From CADEEN01 sp963816315 (lineage in GTDB: Bacteria > Pseudomonadota > Gammaproteobacteria > Burkholderiales > Burkholderiaceae_C): 64,000 bases of DNA. The translations under genes were made by a program, and so were the position numbers. The DNA is taken from the NCBI GenBank assembly GCA_963816315.1, contig CAWFJZ010000033.1, positions 1 to 64,000 on the forward strand. The letters run 5' to 3'. The notes beneath the pieces are model-generated. The model did not search any database and had not been told where the DNA came from. It saw only the letters and a list, made by a program, of their open reading frames with translations. Positions 44,793 to 52,843 of this stretch are shown here, in pieces. Position 1 is the stretch's first letter. Every line of letters begins with the position of its first letter.

Positions 44793-45845
44793 TCACTCGG
44801 CCACGCGGGCGACGATGACCCCGGCCTCGCCGTCGGTCGCCACGTGGCGTTCGATGTGCAGGCAGGCGTCCGCCAGCAGAGCGCGGAATTCGGCTTCACG
44901 TCGTTCGCGGCCGCTCAATGCGACCAGCATGTTGAGATCGGAGCGCGCCATGGACTGGTCGCGCGGGGATGTGCCGAGCCGCTCGGGCAGCACACGCTCG
45001 ACCACATACAGCCGCGCGCGCGGCGACATCGCTTCGCGGCAGCGGCACAGGATCGCAGCGCAGCGCTCGTCGTCCCAGTTGTGCAGCACGCTTTTCAGCA
45101 GGTAGGCGTCGCCGCCGGGCGGCACACCGTCGAAGAAGCTGCCGGCGACGCAATCACAACGCCCGCCGACGCCGGCGCGCTGCAGCGCCGCCGCGGCGCC
45201 GTCGATCGCATGTGGCAGGTCGAACAGCACGCCGCGCGCCGCGGGGTGTGCACGCAGGATCGCCGTGAGCAGTTCGCCGTGGCCGCCGCCGACATCGACG
45301 ACGCAACGCGCAGCGCTGAAGTCGATCCGGCGCAGCACGTCATGCGCCACGCGCCGCGTCACTTCGACCATCGCCCGGTTGAACAGCGCTGCCGCCTCGG
45401 GACTGCCGCGCAAGTGATCGAAGCCATCGCTGCCGGTGGTGCGCCTGCGGTGGCTGGTGCCGCTGCGCACGCTCTGGTCGAGCTCGCGCCAGCGGGCCGT
45501 CCAGGCGGAACTGCCGTTGAGCAGCGCCCATGCCTGCAGCGACTGCTCGTCGTCGGCTTGCAGCAGCGCGCCGAGCCGCGTCAGCTCGAAGCGGCCGTCG
45601 TCGAGTTCGCGGCACAGCTCCAGCGTGGCCAGCGCGCGCAGCAGCCGCCGCAGGGAGGGGGCGTGACACTGCGCCGCGTCGGCGAGGTGCGCGACCGTGT
45701 ACGCGCCGCCGCCCATCAGCGCCGGCAAGCCGAGCTCACAGGCGGCGTGGATGGCGTGTGTGGTCCAGGCGGCATTGATCAACGCCAGCAGTTGCCCGCG
45801 CGCGTCGGTTTCGGCGGAGCCGGGGGCTGCGGTGGTGGCCATCAT
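44793..45845 (-). CDS. SAM-dependent O-methyltransferase (caffeate OMT/CrtF-like)
   Basis: This class I methyltransferase has an N-terminal dimerisation/winged-helix domain (about 15-110, with TVAHLADAAQCHAPSLRRLLRALA) and a C-terminal SAM domain with CVVDVGGGHGELLTAILRAHP (glycine loop), GVLFDLPH, DCVAGSFFDGVPPGGDAYLLKSVLHNWDDE and RLYVVERVLPE. The set matches Methyltransf_2 enzymes that methylate hydroxyls of phenolics, quinone precursors or carotenoids. The likely general base His lies in the SVLHNWDDE block. ATG 45845 is chosen because it overlaps the end of the Bug gene; the frame extends further upstream. The substrate is unknown. Confidence 0.85.
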   Translation of the reverse strand: MMATTAAPGSAETDARGQLLALINAAWTTHAIHAACELGLPALMGGGAYTVAHLADAAQCHAPSLRRLLRALATLELCRELDDGRFELTRLGALLQADDEQSLQAWALLNGSSAWTARWRELDQSVRSGTSHRRRTTGSDGFDHLRGSPEAAALFNRAMVEVTRRVAHDVLRRIDFSAARCVVDVGGGHGELLTAILRAHPAARGVLFDLPHAIDGAAAALQRAGVGGRCDCVAGSFFDGVPPGGDAYLLKSVLHNWDDERCAAILCRCREAMSPRARLYVVERVLPERLGTSPRDQSMARSDLNMLVALSGRERREAEFRALLADACLHIERHVATDGEAGVIVARVAE

Positions 45846-45847
45846 CG

Positions 45848-46822
45848 TCACTCCAGCTTGATGCCGGCGTCGCGGATCACCTGGCCCCACTTCGCGTGCT
45901 CGGCGACGACGTAGGCGGCAAATTCCTCCGGCGACTGCAGGCCAGGCTCGGCACCGAGCGCGGCAAACCAGTCCCGCGCCTCGGCCGTGGACAACACCTT
46001 GGTGATCTCGGCATGCAACCGGGCAAGCACCGGCTGGGGCGTCGCGGCCGGCGCCGCGATGCCGGTCCAGCCGGCGAACTCATAACCCGGCACGCCGGCC
46101 TCGGCGACCGTCGGCACGTCGGGCAACGATGCCAAGCGCTGCGCTCCGCTGACGGCGAGCGCGCGCAGCCGGCCGGCCTTGACGTGCGGCACCTGCGCCG
46201 TCGGGCCATCGAACGACCACGTGATCTGGCCGCCCAACAGGTCGGCGAGCAGCGGGCCGCCGCCTTTGTACGGCACGTGGGTCGCCTCGAAGCCGGCGGC
46301 GCGCTTCAGCAACTCGCTCGCCAGGTGAGGCGGCGTGCCGACGCCGGGCGAGCCGTAGCTCATCGCGCCGGGCTTGGCTTTGGCCTGCGCCACCAGTTCG
46401 CGCAACGACGTGATTGGCGTCTCGGTGCGCACGGCGAGCAACAGCGGACCGACGCCGCAACGGGTGATCGGCGCGAAGTCCTTCAGCGCGTCGTAGCCGA
46501 GATGTGCATACAGATGCGGATTGATCGCCAACGTGCCCTGATGGACCATCGCCAGCGTGTAGCCGTCAGGCGCGCTGCGGGCCACGGCTTCGACGCCGAG
46601 GCTGCCGCCGGCGCCGCCGATGTTCTCCACCACCACCGGCTGCGCCAACGCGCGGCTCAGCCGCTCGGCCAGCCAGCGCGCGCGGATGTCGGTGACGCTG
46701 CCGATGCCGCCCGTGATGAGGCGCACCGGCTTGACCGGCCAGGCCGCATCCTGCGCAAAGGCGCGCGGCATCGCCGCGGCGATGCAGGCCATCGACAACC
46801 ACTGGCGGCGTGTCGGCTTCAT
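45848..46822 (-). CDS. Tripartite tricarboxylate transporter receptor (Bug/TctC family)
   Basis: This is a periplasmic binding protein of the Bug family, which is greatly expanded in Burkholderiales and binds carboxylates and other small organics. The signal peptide has an N-terminal Arg pair (MKPTRRQWLSMACIAAAMPRAFA). Family blocks are VRLITGG, VVVENIGGAGGSLGVEAVARSAPDGYTL, KPGAMSYGSPGVGTPPHLASELL, VPYKGGGPLLADLLGGQI and GRLRALAVSGAQR. It has 324 residues and is intact. No TctA/TctB membrane genes are nearby. It is followed by the methyltransferase and is divergent from a LysR regulator. Confidence 0.93.
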   Translation of the reverse strand: MKPTRRQWLSMACIAAAMPRAFAQDAAWPVKPVRLITGGIGSVTDIRARWLAERLSRALAQPVVVENIGGAGGSLGVEAVARSAPDGYTLAMVHQGTLAINPHLYAHLGYDALKDFAPITRCGVGPLLLAVRTETPITSLRELVAQAKAKPGAMSYGSPGVGTPPHLASELLKRAAGFEATHVPYKGGGPLLADLLGGQITWSFDGPTAQVPHVKAGRLRALAVSGAQRLASLPDVPTVAEAGVPGYEFAGWTGIAAPAATPQPVLARLHAEITKVLSTAEARDWFAALGAEPGLQSPEEFAAYVVAEHAKWGQVIRDAGIKLE

Positions 46823-46834
46823 GGGCTTCCCCGG

Positions 46835-46859
46835 TGAATCATCGGATTCGATGCATTCA
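46835..46859. promoter_or_regulatory. Candidate LysR-type operator
   Basis: In the 107-base gap between the Bug gene and the LysR gene, TGAAT (46835-46839) and ATTCA (46855-46859) form an outer inverted repeat. Inside lies GAATCATCGGATTC, a 5-4-5 perfect inverted repeat (46836-46849). The symmetry and divergent position fit a LysR-family site, though it lies only 13 bases before the Bug ATG. Confidence 0.4.
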
Positions 46860-46929
46860 CTGTAGGCGTCGGCCCCATGAACTGAAATACTGCTGCGGTT
46901 GCCGCTGCCTGCGACTTTTGGTTGAAGCC

Positions 46930-47934
46930 ATGGACAAGCTGCGTTCGCTGAACTACTTTCTCGCCGCTGCCGAAGCGGGCAGCTTTTCCGGCGCGGCGCG
47001 CCAACTCGGCGTCAGCGTGGCGGCGGTGGCCAAGCTCGTCGCTGCGCTCGAACGCAGCGTCGGCGCCAAGCTGTTCGAACGCCACAGCCATGGGCTGGTG
47101 CTCACCGCCGGCGGTGCACGCTACGTCGAGTCGTGTCGCAACGCGCTGGCCTTGCTCGACGAGGCCGACGCGCAGCTCGGCGCGGCGGCGCCGACGGCGC
47201 GCGGCACGGTCGTCGTCGGCACGCAGCCGGTCATCATGCAGGAGTGCCTGACGACGGCGCTGCCGCGCTTCAACGCGCTGTACCCGGAGATCCAGCTCGA
47301 CATCCGCTGCGTGCTGCAGACCAACGAGCCCAACGCCGCCGGTGTCGATGTATTCCTGCTGCTCGGCTGGCCGCAGGCCGACAACTTGGTGCAGCGGCGC
47401 ATCGGCGCGACGAGCTTCGTCGTCTGCGCCGCGCCGTCGTACTGGGACGCGCATGGCATGCCGCAGCACCCGCGCGAGCTCGAGCAGCACAACTGCCTGA
47501 CGATCCGCGGCAACGTCGGCACCGTGATGGACCTGTGGCAGTTCAAGCGCGGCGACGAGCGCGTGTCGGTGGCGGCGCGCGGCTGGCTGGTGACCGACAA
47601 CCCGCATCGCGACGTGGTGCGCGACGTGCTGCTGGCCGGCAGCGGCGTGGCGCGCATCCTCGACTGGCACAAGCGCCAGGGCCACGAACTGGCCAGCGGC
47701 GCGCTGATCGCGGCGCTGACCGACTGGGAGCAGCCCGAGGTGCCGCCGATGAACCTGCTCTATCCGCCGAGCGTGCGCCGCATCGCGCGTGTGCGTCTGT
47801 TCATCGACTTCGTGACGCAACTGTTCCGCGACATCGAGCAGCAGCGCGAGAACCGCGCCCCGGCGAGCGGCCCGCCCCAGTGGCTGAAGGGCCGGCGCCC
47901 GCGCGCGTCGGCGACGCTGGCGCGCGGGCAGTGA
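46930..47934 (+). CDS. LysR-family transcriptional regulator
   Basis: This LysR regulator begins at ATG 46930 with the winged helix-turn-helix LRSLNYFLAAAEAGSFSGAARQLGVS (residues 4-29) and LFERHSHGLVLTAGG. An effector-binding periplasmic-protein-like domain follows (about 90-300). It is divergent from the Bug-receptor gene, which is the probable target. An earlier in-frame start exists, but the HTH normally begins within ten residues of the N-terminus, so 46930 is preferred. The ligand is unknown. The C-terminal 30 residues are Arg/Pro-rich and beyond the domain. Confidence 0.92.
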   Translation: MDKLRSLNYFLAAAEAGSFSGAARQLGVSVAAVAKLVAALERSVGAKLFERHSHGLVLTAGGARYVESCRNALALLDEADAQLGAAAPTARGTVVVGTQPVIMQECLTTALPRFNALYPEIQLDIRCVLQTNEPNAAGVDVFLLLGWPQADNLVQRRIGATSFVVCAAPSYWDAHGMPQHPRELEQHNCLTIRGNVGTVMDLWQFKRGDERVSVAARGWLVTDNPHRDVVRDVLLAGSGVARILDWHKRQGHELASGALIAALTDWEQPEVPPMNLLYPPSVRRIARVRLFIDFVTQLFRDIEQQRENRAPASGPPQWLKGRRPRASATLARGQ

Positions 47935-47938
47935 CGAT

Positions 47939-49132
47939 TCAACGCGGCTGGCCGAGCCAGGCCTGCGCCAACCGCACCCACATCGTCGCGCCGAGCGGGA
48001 TCAAGTCGTCGTTGAAGTCGTAGCTCGGGTTGTGCAGCATGCACGGGCCTTCGCCGTGGCCGAGGCTGCGGTGCGCGCCGTCGCCGTTGCCGATCAGGAA
48101 GTAGCAGCCCGGCTTGGCCTGCAGGAAGTAGCTGAAGTCTTCCGAGCCCATCGTCGGCTCGAAGTCGAGCACGTTGTTCTTGCCGGCGACGTCGGCGGCG
48201 ACCTTGCGGAAGAACGCGGTCTCGGCGTCGTGGTTGATCGTCGGCGGATAGTTGCGCTCGAAGACGAACTCGCACTTCGCGCCGAATGCAGCGCAAGTGT
48301 GCTCGGCCACTTCCTGCATGCGGCGCTCGATCATGTCGAGCACGTCCTGCGTGAACGTGCGCACCGTGCCTTCGAGGACGCAGGTGTCGGGCACGACGTT
48401 CGTCGCCTCGCCGGTGTGGATCATCGTCACCGAGATCACGCCGGCGTCGATCGGCCGCTTGTTGCGCGTGATGATGGTCTGAAAGCCTTGCACCAACTGG
48501 CAGGCGATCGGCACCGGATCGATGCCGTTGTGCGGCAGCGCGGCGTGGCTGCCCTTGCCGTGGATGGTGATCTTGAATTCGTTCGACGAGGCGAAGCAGG
48601 GGCCGGTCGTGACGCCGAACTGGCCGACCTTCATGCCCGGCCAGTTGTGCGCGCCGAAGATCGCCTCCATCGGGAACTTGTCGAACAGGCCGTCCTTGAT
48701 CATCTCGCGCGCGCCGCCACCGCCTTCTTCGGCAGGCTGGAAGATGAGATAGACCGTGCCGTCGAAATCACGCTGCTTCGAGAAATGCTTGGCCGCGCCC
48801 AGCAGCATTGCCGTGTGGCCGTCGTGGCCGCAGGCGTGCATCTTGCCGGCGTGCCGGCTCGCGTGATCGAACTTGTTGTGCTCCGTCATCGGCAACGCGT
48901 CGATGTCGGCGCGCAGACCGACCGCGCGCGACGACGTGCCGCTCTTGACGATGCCGACGACGCCGGTCGTGCCCATGCCGCGGTGAATCGGAATGCCCCA
49001 GTCGGTCAGCGCCTTGGCGATCAGATCGCTGGTGCGTTTCTCTTCGAAGCAGAGTTCCGGGTGGGCGTGGATGTCGCGTCGCAGCGTGGCGATGCTGGCG
49101 GCATCGGCGAGGATCGAGTCGATGGCGAACAT
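47939..49132 (-). CDS. M20-family amidohydrolase (hippurate hydrolase-like)
   Basis: This is a complete 397-residue M20 zinc amidohydrolase. Its motifs are RRDIHAHPELCFEE, LRADIDALPM, the metal-binding HACGHDGHTAMLL, the catalytic QPAEEGGGGA, the dimerisation block IHGKGSHAALP and the late ligand region TMGSEDFSYFL. It should cleave N-acyl amino acids such as hippurate, or related amides. It follows three Liv-type binding proteins on the same strand, so imported amino-acid conjugates may be its substrates. It resembles the truncated M20 gene at the start of the window but is a separate paralogue. Confidence 0.94.
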   Translation of the reverse strand: MFAIDSILADAASIATLRRDIHAHPELCFEEKRTSDLIAKALTDWGIPIHRGMGTTGVVGIVKSGTSSRAVGLRADIDALPMTEHNKFDHASRHAGKMHACGHDGHTAMLLGAAKHFSKQRDFDGTVYLIFQPAEEGGGGAREMIKDGLFDKFPMEAIFGAHNWPGMKVGQFGVTTGPCFASSNEFKITIHGKGSHAALPHNGIDPVPIACQLVQGFQTIITRNKRPIDAGVISVTMIHTGEATNVVPDTCVLEGTVRTFTQDVLDMIERRMQEVAEHTCAAFGAKCEFVFERNYPPTINHDAETAFFRKVAADVAGKNNVLDFEPTMGSEDFSYFLQAKPGCYFLIGNGDGAHRSLGHGEGPCMLHNPSYDFNDDLIPLGATMWVRLAQAWLGQPR

Positions 49133-49190
49133 GGCAGTGTCACTCCGTGGAGCGGACCAGTTTACGCCGCGGTCAATGCCCCGGAAGGCT

Positions 49191-50348
49191 TCAGTGGATG
49201 AAGCGGTCGTCGCGGGAAAACATCGACAGATCGACGAAGCGCGAGCCGTCGTGCGACTTGGCCGAGTAGCGCACCGTCATGCCGCCGAGGTCGAAGTTGG
49301 AGCGCTCCAGCGCGCTCACGAAGGTCGCGCGCGTCAGGTCCTTGCCGGTGGCCTGCAGCGCCATCACCAGCGCCTTGGCCGTCAGGTAGCCTTCGAGTCC
49401 GCCGTAGGAGAGCGCCACGCCGGGCCGCGACTTGTTCATCGCCTCCTGGTACTCGCGCGCGATCGCATGCTTGCGCTCCCACGGGCTCGGCACCACTTGC
49501 GAAAACACCATGCCGTGCGCCAGCGGCCCGAGGTCGGCGGCGAGCTGCGTCGAGCCCGAATTGACGGCCATGAAAGTCGTCTTGATGCGCGTCTTGCGAG
49601 CTCTCGCAATCAGCTTGCCGTACACGCCGGCGCTGCCGTGGTTGAACATCATGTCGGGCTGTGCCGCACTGATCTGGCTGGCCATCTCGTCGAGCATCTG
49701 GTCGCTGATGTCGCCCTTGAACGGCAGCGCCAGCGTCACGCTCATGCCGAGTTCGGCGGCGGCGATCTTCACGTTCTCGAGGTGGGCGCGGCCGACGTCG
49801 GAGTCGGCATGAAAGAAGCCCACGCTTTTCAGGCCGGTGCGTGTGCCCCATTCCATCAGCGCGCGGAACTCGTCCTTGTGTTCGGCGCGCACCGGAAACA
49901 CCATCGGCGAAATCGGCCGGCGCAGATTCGGCGAGCCGGCCATCGGGCCGAAGAAGGGCACGCGCAGTTCCTCGGCCACCTTGGCCACGGCCGTCGAGGG
50001 CCCGCCTTCCTGCGAGGCGAAGAGGACGAACGCGCCTTCGGCAATCAGCTTGCGCGCGTTGGCTTCTGCTGCGGGGGCTTTGCTGTCGTCATCGAGTGTG
50101 CGCAACACGATCTTGCGGCCATGCACGCCGCCGGCGGCATTGACGGCATCGAAGTGCAGCTTGATGCCATCGAGCGCCGCCACACCGTAGCGGTTCTTGC
50201 CGCCCTGCAGCGTGATGTTCTGGCCGATGACGATTTCGGCGGCGCTGACGCCAGGCTCGGCGGCCTGAACCGTGGCTGCGCAGATAAGGCCCGCGAAGAG
50301 ACCGCACAGCGCGCTGCTGTACATCCGCAAAAAAAGGCTTGTCCTCAT
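49191..50348 (-). CDS. Liv-type ABC transporter substrate-binding protein (1)
   Basis: This is a periplasmic binding protein of the Peripla_BP_6 family, usually for branched-chain amino acids, amides or aromatic acids. ATG 50348 starts a signal peptide (MRTSLFLRMYSSALCGLFAG ... TVQA). The mature N-terminus has IVIGQNITLQGGKNRYGVAALDGIKL, and the C-terminus ends SRFVDLSMFSRDD. It has 385 residues and is intact. It is less similar to the next two than they are to each other. A 98-base gap separates it from the neighbour upstream, where a promoter could lie. Confidence 0.92.
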   Translation of the reverse strand: MRTSLFLRMYSSALCGLFAGLICAATVQAAEPGVSAAEIVIGQNITLQGGKNRYGVAALDGIKLHFDAVNAAGGVHGRKIVLRTLDDDSKAPAAEANARKLIAEGAFVLFASQEGGPSTAVAKVAEELRVPFFGPMAGSPNLRRPISPMVFPVRAEHKDEFRALMEWGTRTGLKSVGFFHADSDVGRAHLENVKIAAAELGMSVTLALPFKGDISDQMLDEMASQISAAQPDMMFNHGSAGVYGKLIARARKTRIKTTFMAVNSGSTQLAADLGPLAHGMVFSQVVPSPWERKHAIAREYQEAMNKSRPGVALSYGGLEGYLTAKALVMALQATGKDLTRATFVSALERSNFDLGGMTVRYSAKSHDGSRFVDLSMFSRDDRFIH

Positions 50349-50446
50349 CACATCCCCTCCGACAACCAGCGAGATGTTAAGGGTGCCCGCGGCTGCTGCC
50401 CGATATAAAACCGCGCCTTGCCGTGACAACGTTCACTGGCCGTCGC

Positions 50447-51607
50447 TCAGCGCCGAACCTTGCCGTCGCTGGACAGAATCGTCAGATCGACGAAGCGCGA
50501 GCCCATGTGCTTGCTGGCGTTGAAATCGACGAAGAAGCCACCGAGGTTGAGTTCGCGCAGCGACTCCAGGCTGGCGATCAACGCCTCGGGGCTCGGCGTT
50601 CCGCTGATGCGTTTCAAGGCCTCGCTGAAGGTCTTGGCGGCGACGAAGCCTTCGATGCTGCTGTAGTTCGGCTCGAACTTGTCGCCGTCGGCCGCCTTGC
50701 CCGCGGCCAGGTACTCGCCCGACAGCGGAGAGACCGGCGAGTACGGGTACGGCATGACCTGGCTGATGATCACGCCGCGCGCGTCGGCGCCAAGCTCGTC
50801 GGCCAGCGCCTTGGTGCCGACGAAGCTGACGTTGTAGAAGGTGCCGCCGAAGCCGGCCTTGCGCGCTTCGCGGATGAACGCAGCGCAGGACTTGTAGGCG
50901 CTGATCATCACGATCGCGTCGGGCTTGTCGGCAACGATCGCCTTCACCGCCGCCGCCACGTCCACCGTGTTGCGCTCTACGGTGCCCAGCCCGGCCGGCT
51001 CGAGGTTCAGCGGCTTCAGCGCGCGCAGCACGCCATCGAGCCCGGCCTTGCCGTAGCTGTCGTTCTGGTGGAAGACGGCGATGCGCTTGGCGCCGATCGA
51101 CGTCACCTGCTTGACGATCTCGGCGGTCTCGTCGAAGTACGACGCGCGGATGTGGAAGGCGATGCGGTTGAACGGCTCGCGAAGCGCCTGCGCACCGGTG
51201 AACGGCGCGAAGAAGGGCACCTGTGCTGCGCTCGCCAGCGGCAACGCGGCCAAGCTGGTGGGCGTGCCGATGTAGCCGAAGAGCGCGAACACGCCATCCT
51301 TGATCAGCTTGTCTGTGTTGGCCTTGCAGCGGTCGGGCTCGTAGCCGTCGTCGAGGCTCTTCAGCTCGATCGTGCGGCCGTTGACGCCGCCTTTGGCATT
51401 CTGGCGGTCGAAGAACAGCAGCGCGCCGCGCTTGAACTGTTCGCCGAGTTGTGCTGCCGGGCCGCTGAAGGCTGCCGACTGGCCGAGCACGATGCTCTTG
51501 CCCGGCGACTGCGCCCACACGGGGGCTGCCACGGCGGCGACAGCACCCACCAACTGCTGGAGCGACTGCCGGCGTGTAGCTGTGTGCTGCATATCGAGAC
51601 TCATCAT
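50447..51607 (-). CDS. Liv-type ABC transporter substrate-binding protein (2)
   Basis: This Peripla_BP_6 binding protein has a short leader (RRQSLQQLVGAVAAVAAPVWA). The ligand fold includes IVLGQSAAFSGPAAQLGEQFKRG, DDGYEPDRCKANTDKLI and SCAAFIREARKAGFGGTFYNVSF. It is closely related to the following gene through most of its length, consistent with tandem duplication. It has 386 residues and is intact. It starts ten bases after the stop of the gene upstream (51618), so the two are in one transcript. Confidence 0.92.
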   Translation of the reverse strand: MMSLDMQHTATRRQSLQQLVGAVAAVAAPVWAQSPGKSIVLGQSAAFSGPAAQLGEQFKRGALLFFDRQNAKGGVNGRTIELKSLDDGYEPDRCKANTDKLIKDGVFALFGYIGTPTSLAALPLASAAQVPFFAPFTGAQALREPFNRIAFHIRASYFDETAEIVKQVTSIGAKRIAVFHQNDSYGKAGLDGVLRALKPLNLEPAGLGTVERNTVDVAAAVKAIVADKPDAIVMISAYKSCAAFIREARKAGFGGTFYNVSFVGTKALADELGADARGVIISQVMPYPYSPVSPLSGEYLAAGKAADGDKFEPNYSSIEGFVAAKTFSEALKRISGTPSPEALIASLESLRELNLGGFFVDFNASKHMGSRFVDLTILSSDGKVRR

Positions 51608-51617
51608 CTGTCCTCTC

Positions 51618-52739
51618 TTATCGACGCACTTTGCCGTCGCCCGTCAGCATCGACAGATCGACATAGCTCGATGCCGTGTGGTCGCGTGGCCCGAAATCGA
51701 CCATGAAGCCGCCGAAGTCGGCGCGCTGGATCGACTCCAGGCCGGCGATCAGTTGCTCGCGCGTGGCGTTCTTCGGCGCGCGCTTCAGGCCTTCGGTGAA
51801 GACCTTGGCCGCCAGGTAGCCTTCGAGGCTCGAGTAATTGGCCTGCACATTGCCGGCCTTGGTTGCGGCGGCCTGAAACTCGCGCGTGATCGCCACCGAG
51901 GCGGTGTACGGAAACGGCATCACCTGGCTGATCATCACGCCGGCGCCTTCGTTCTTCAGCTCATCGGCCAGGGCCTGCGTGCCGACGAACGAGACGTTGA
52001 AGAAGGTGCCGCCAAAGCCGGCCTTGCGCGCTTCGCGGATGAAGGCCGCGCAGGATTTGTAGGCGCTGATCTGCACGACGGCATTGGCGTTCTTCGGCAC
52101 GATCTCGGCCACGGCCTTGGCCACATCGACCGTGTTGCGCTCGACGGTGCTGGTGGCCACCGGCTCGAGGTTGCGGCGCTTCAACGCCCGCACCGTGCCT
52201 TCGAGGCCGGCCTTGCCGTAGGCGTCGTTCTGGTAGAAGACGGCGATGCGGTTCAGGCCGAGCGACGTCAGTTGCTTGACGATCAGCTCCGTCTCGTCGT
52301 AGTACGACGCGCGCAGGTGGAAGATCGACTTCGAGAACGGCTCGCGCAGGATCTCGGCGCCGGTGAAAGGGCCGAAGAACGGAATCTTCTCTTCGTTGAT
52401 CAGCGGCAGCGCCGCGGCGCAGGTCGGCGTGCCGACGTAGCCGAGCAGCGCGAACGCATCGTCCTTGATGAACTTCTCGGTGTTGGCCTTGCAACGGTCG
52501 GGCTCGTAGCCGTCGTCGGCGACGCGCAGATCGAGCGTCTGGCCGTTGATGCCGCCATTGGCGTTGATCTGGTCGATCCAGAGCTTGGCGCCGGCATTCA
52601 TCTGGATGCCGAGCTGGGCCGCCGGGCCGGACAGGGCGACGGACTGGCCGATGAGCAGGCTGCGTCCTTGGGCGAAGGCGGGCAGGGCGAGCGCCGCCGA
52701 GCCGGCGAGGCTGCGTTTCAAGAGAGTGCGGCGGAGCAT
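51618..52739 (-). CDS. Liv-type ABC transporter substrate-binding protein (3)
   Basis: This is the first gene of the three-protein array on the minus strand. ATG 52739 begins a leader (MLRRTLLKRSLAGSAALALPAFA). The body repeats blocks seen in its neighbour: SGPAAQLGIQMNAGAKLW, DDGYEPDRCKANTEKFI and SCAAFIREARKAGFGGTFFNVSF. The paired Cys residues are conserved in both paralogues. The mature C-terminus is SYVDLSMLTGDGKVRR. No livH, livM, livG or livF is encoded in this window. Divergent from the molybdoenzyme with about 104 bases between. Confidence 0.92.
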   Translation of the reverse strand: MLRRTLLKRSLAGSAALALPAFAQGRSLLIGQSVALSGPAAQLGIQMNAGAKLWIDQINANGGINGQTLDLRVADDGYEPDRCKANTEKFIKDDAFALLGYVGTPTCAAALPLINEEKIPFFGPFTGAEILREPFSKSIFHLRASYYDETELIVKQLTSLGLNRIAVFYQNDAYGKAGLEGTVRALKRRNLEPVATSTVERNTVDVAKAVAEIVPKNANAVVQISAYKSCAAFIREARKAGFGGTFFNVSFVGTQALADELKNEGAGVMISQVMPFPYTASVAITREFQAAATKAGNVQANYSSLEGYLAAKVFTEGLKRAPKNATREQLIAGLESIQRADFGGFMVDFGPRDHTASSYVDLSMLTGDGKVRR

Positions 52740-52843
52740 GGCATTGGACGTAGGGTCGAAGAGACCCAAGTGTCCGCCGATTGCCCGAACGTGGCGCAAG
52801 GCGGCGCGCAACACGTGACCCATCGTTGTGCAATAGTTCATTC

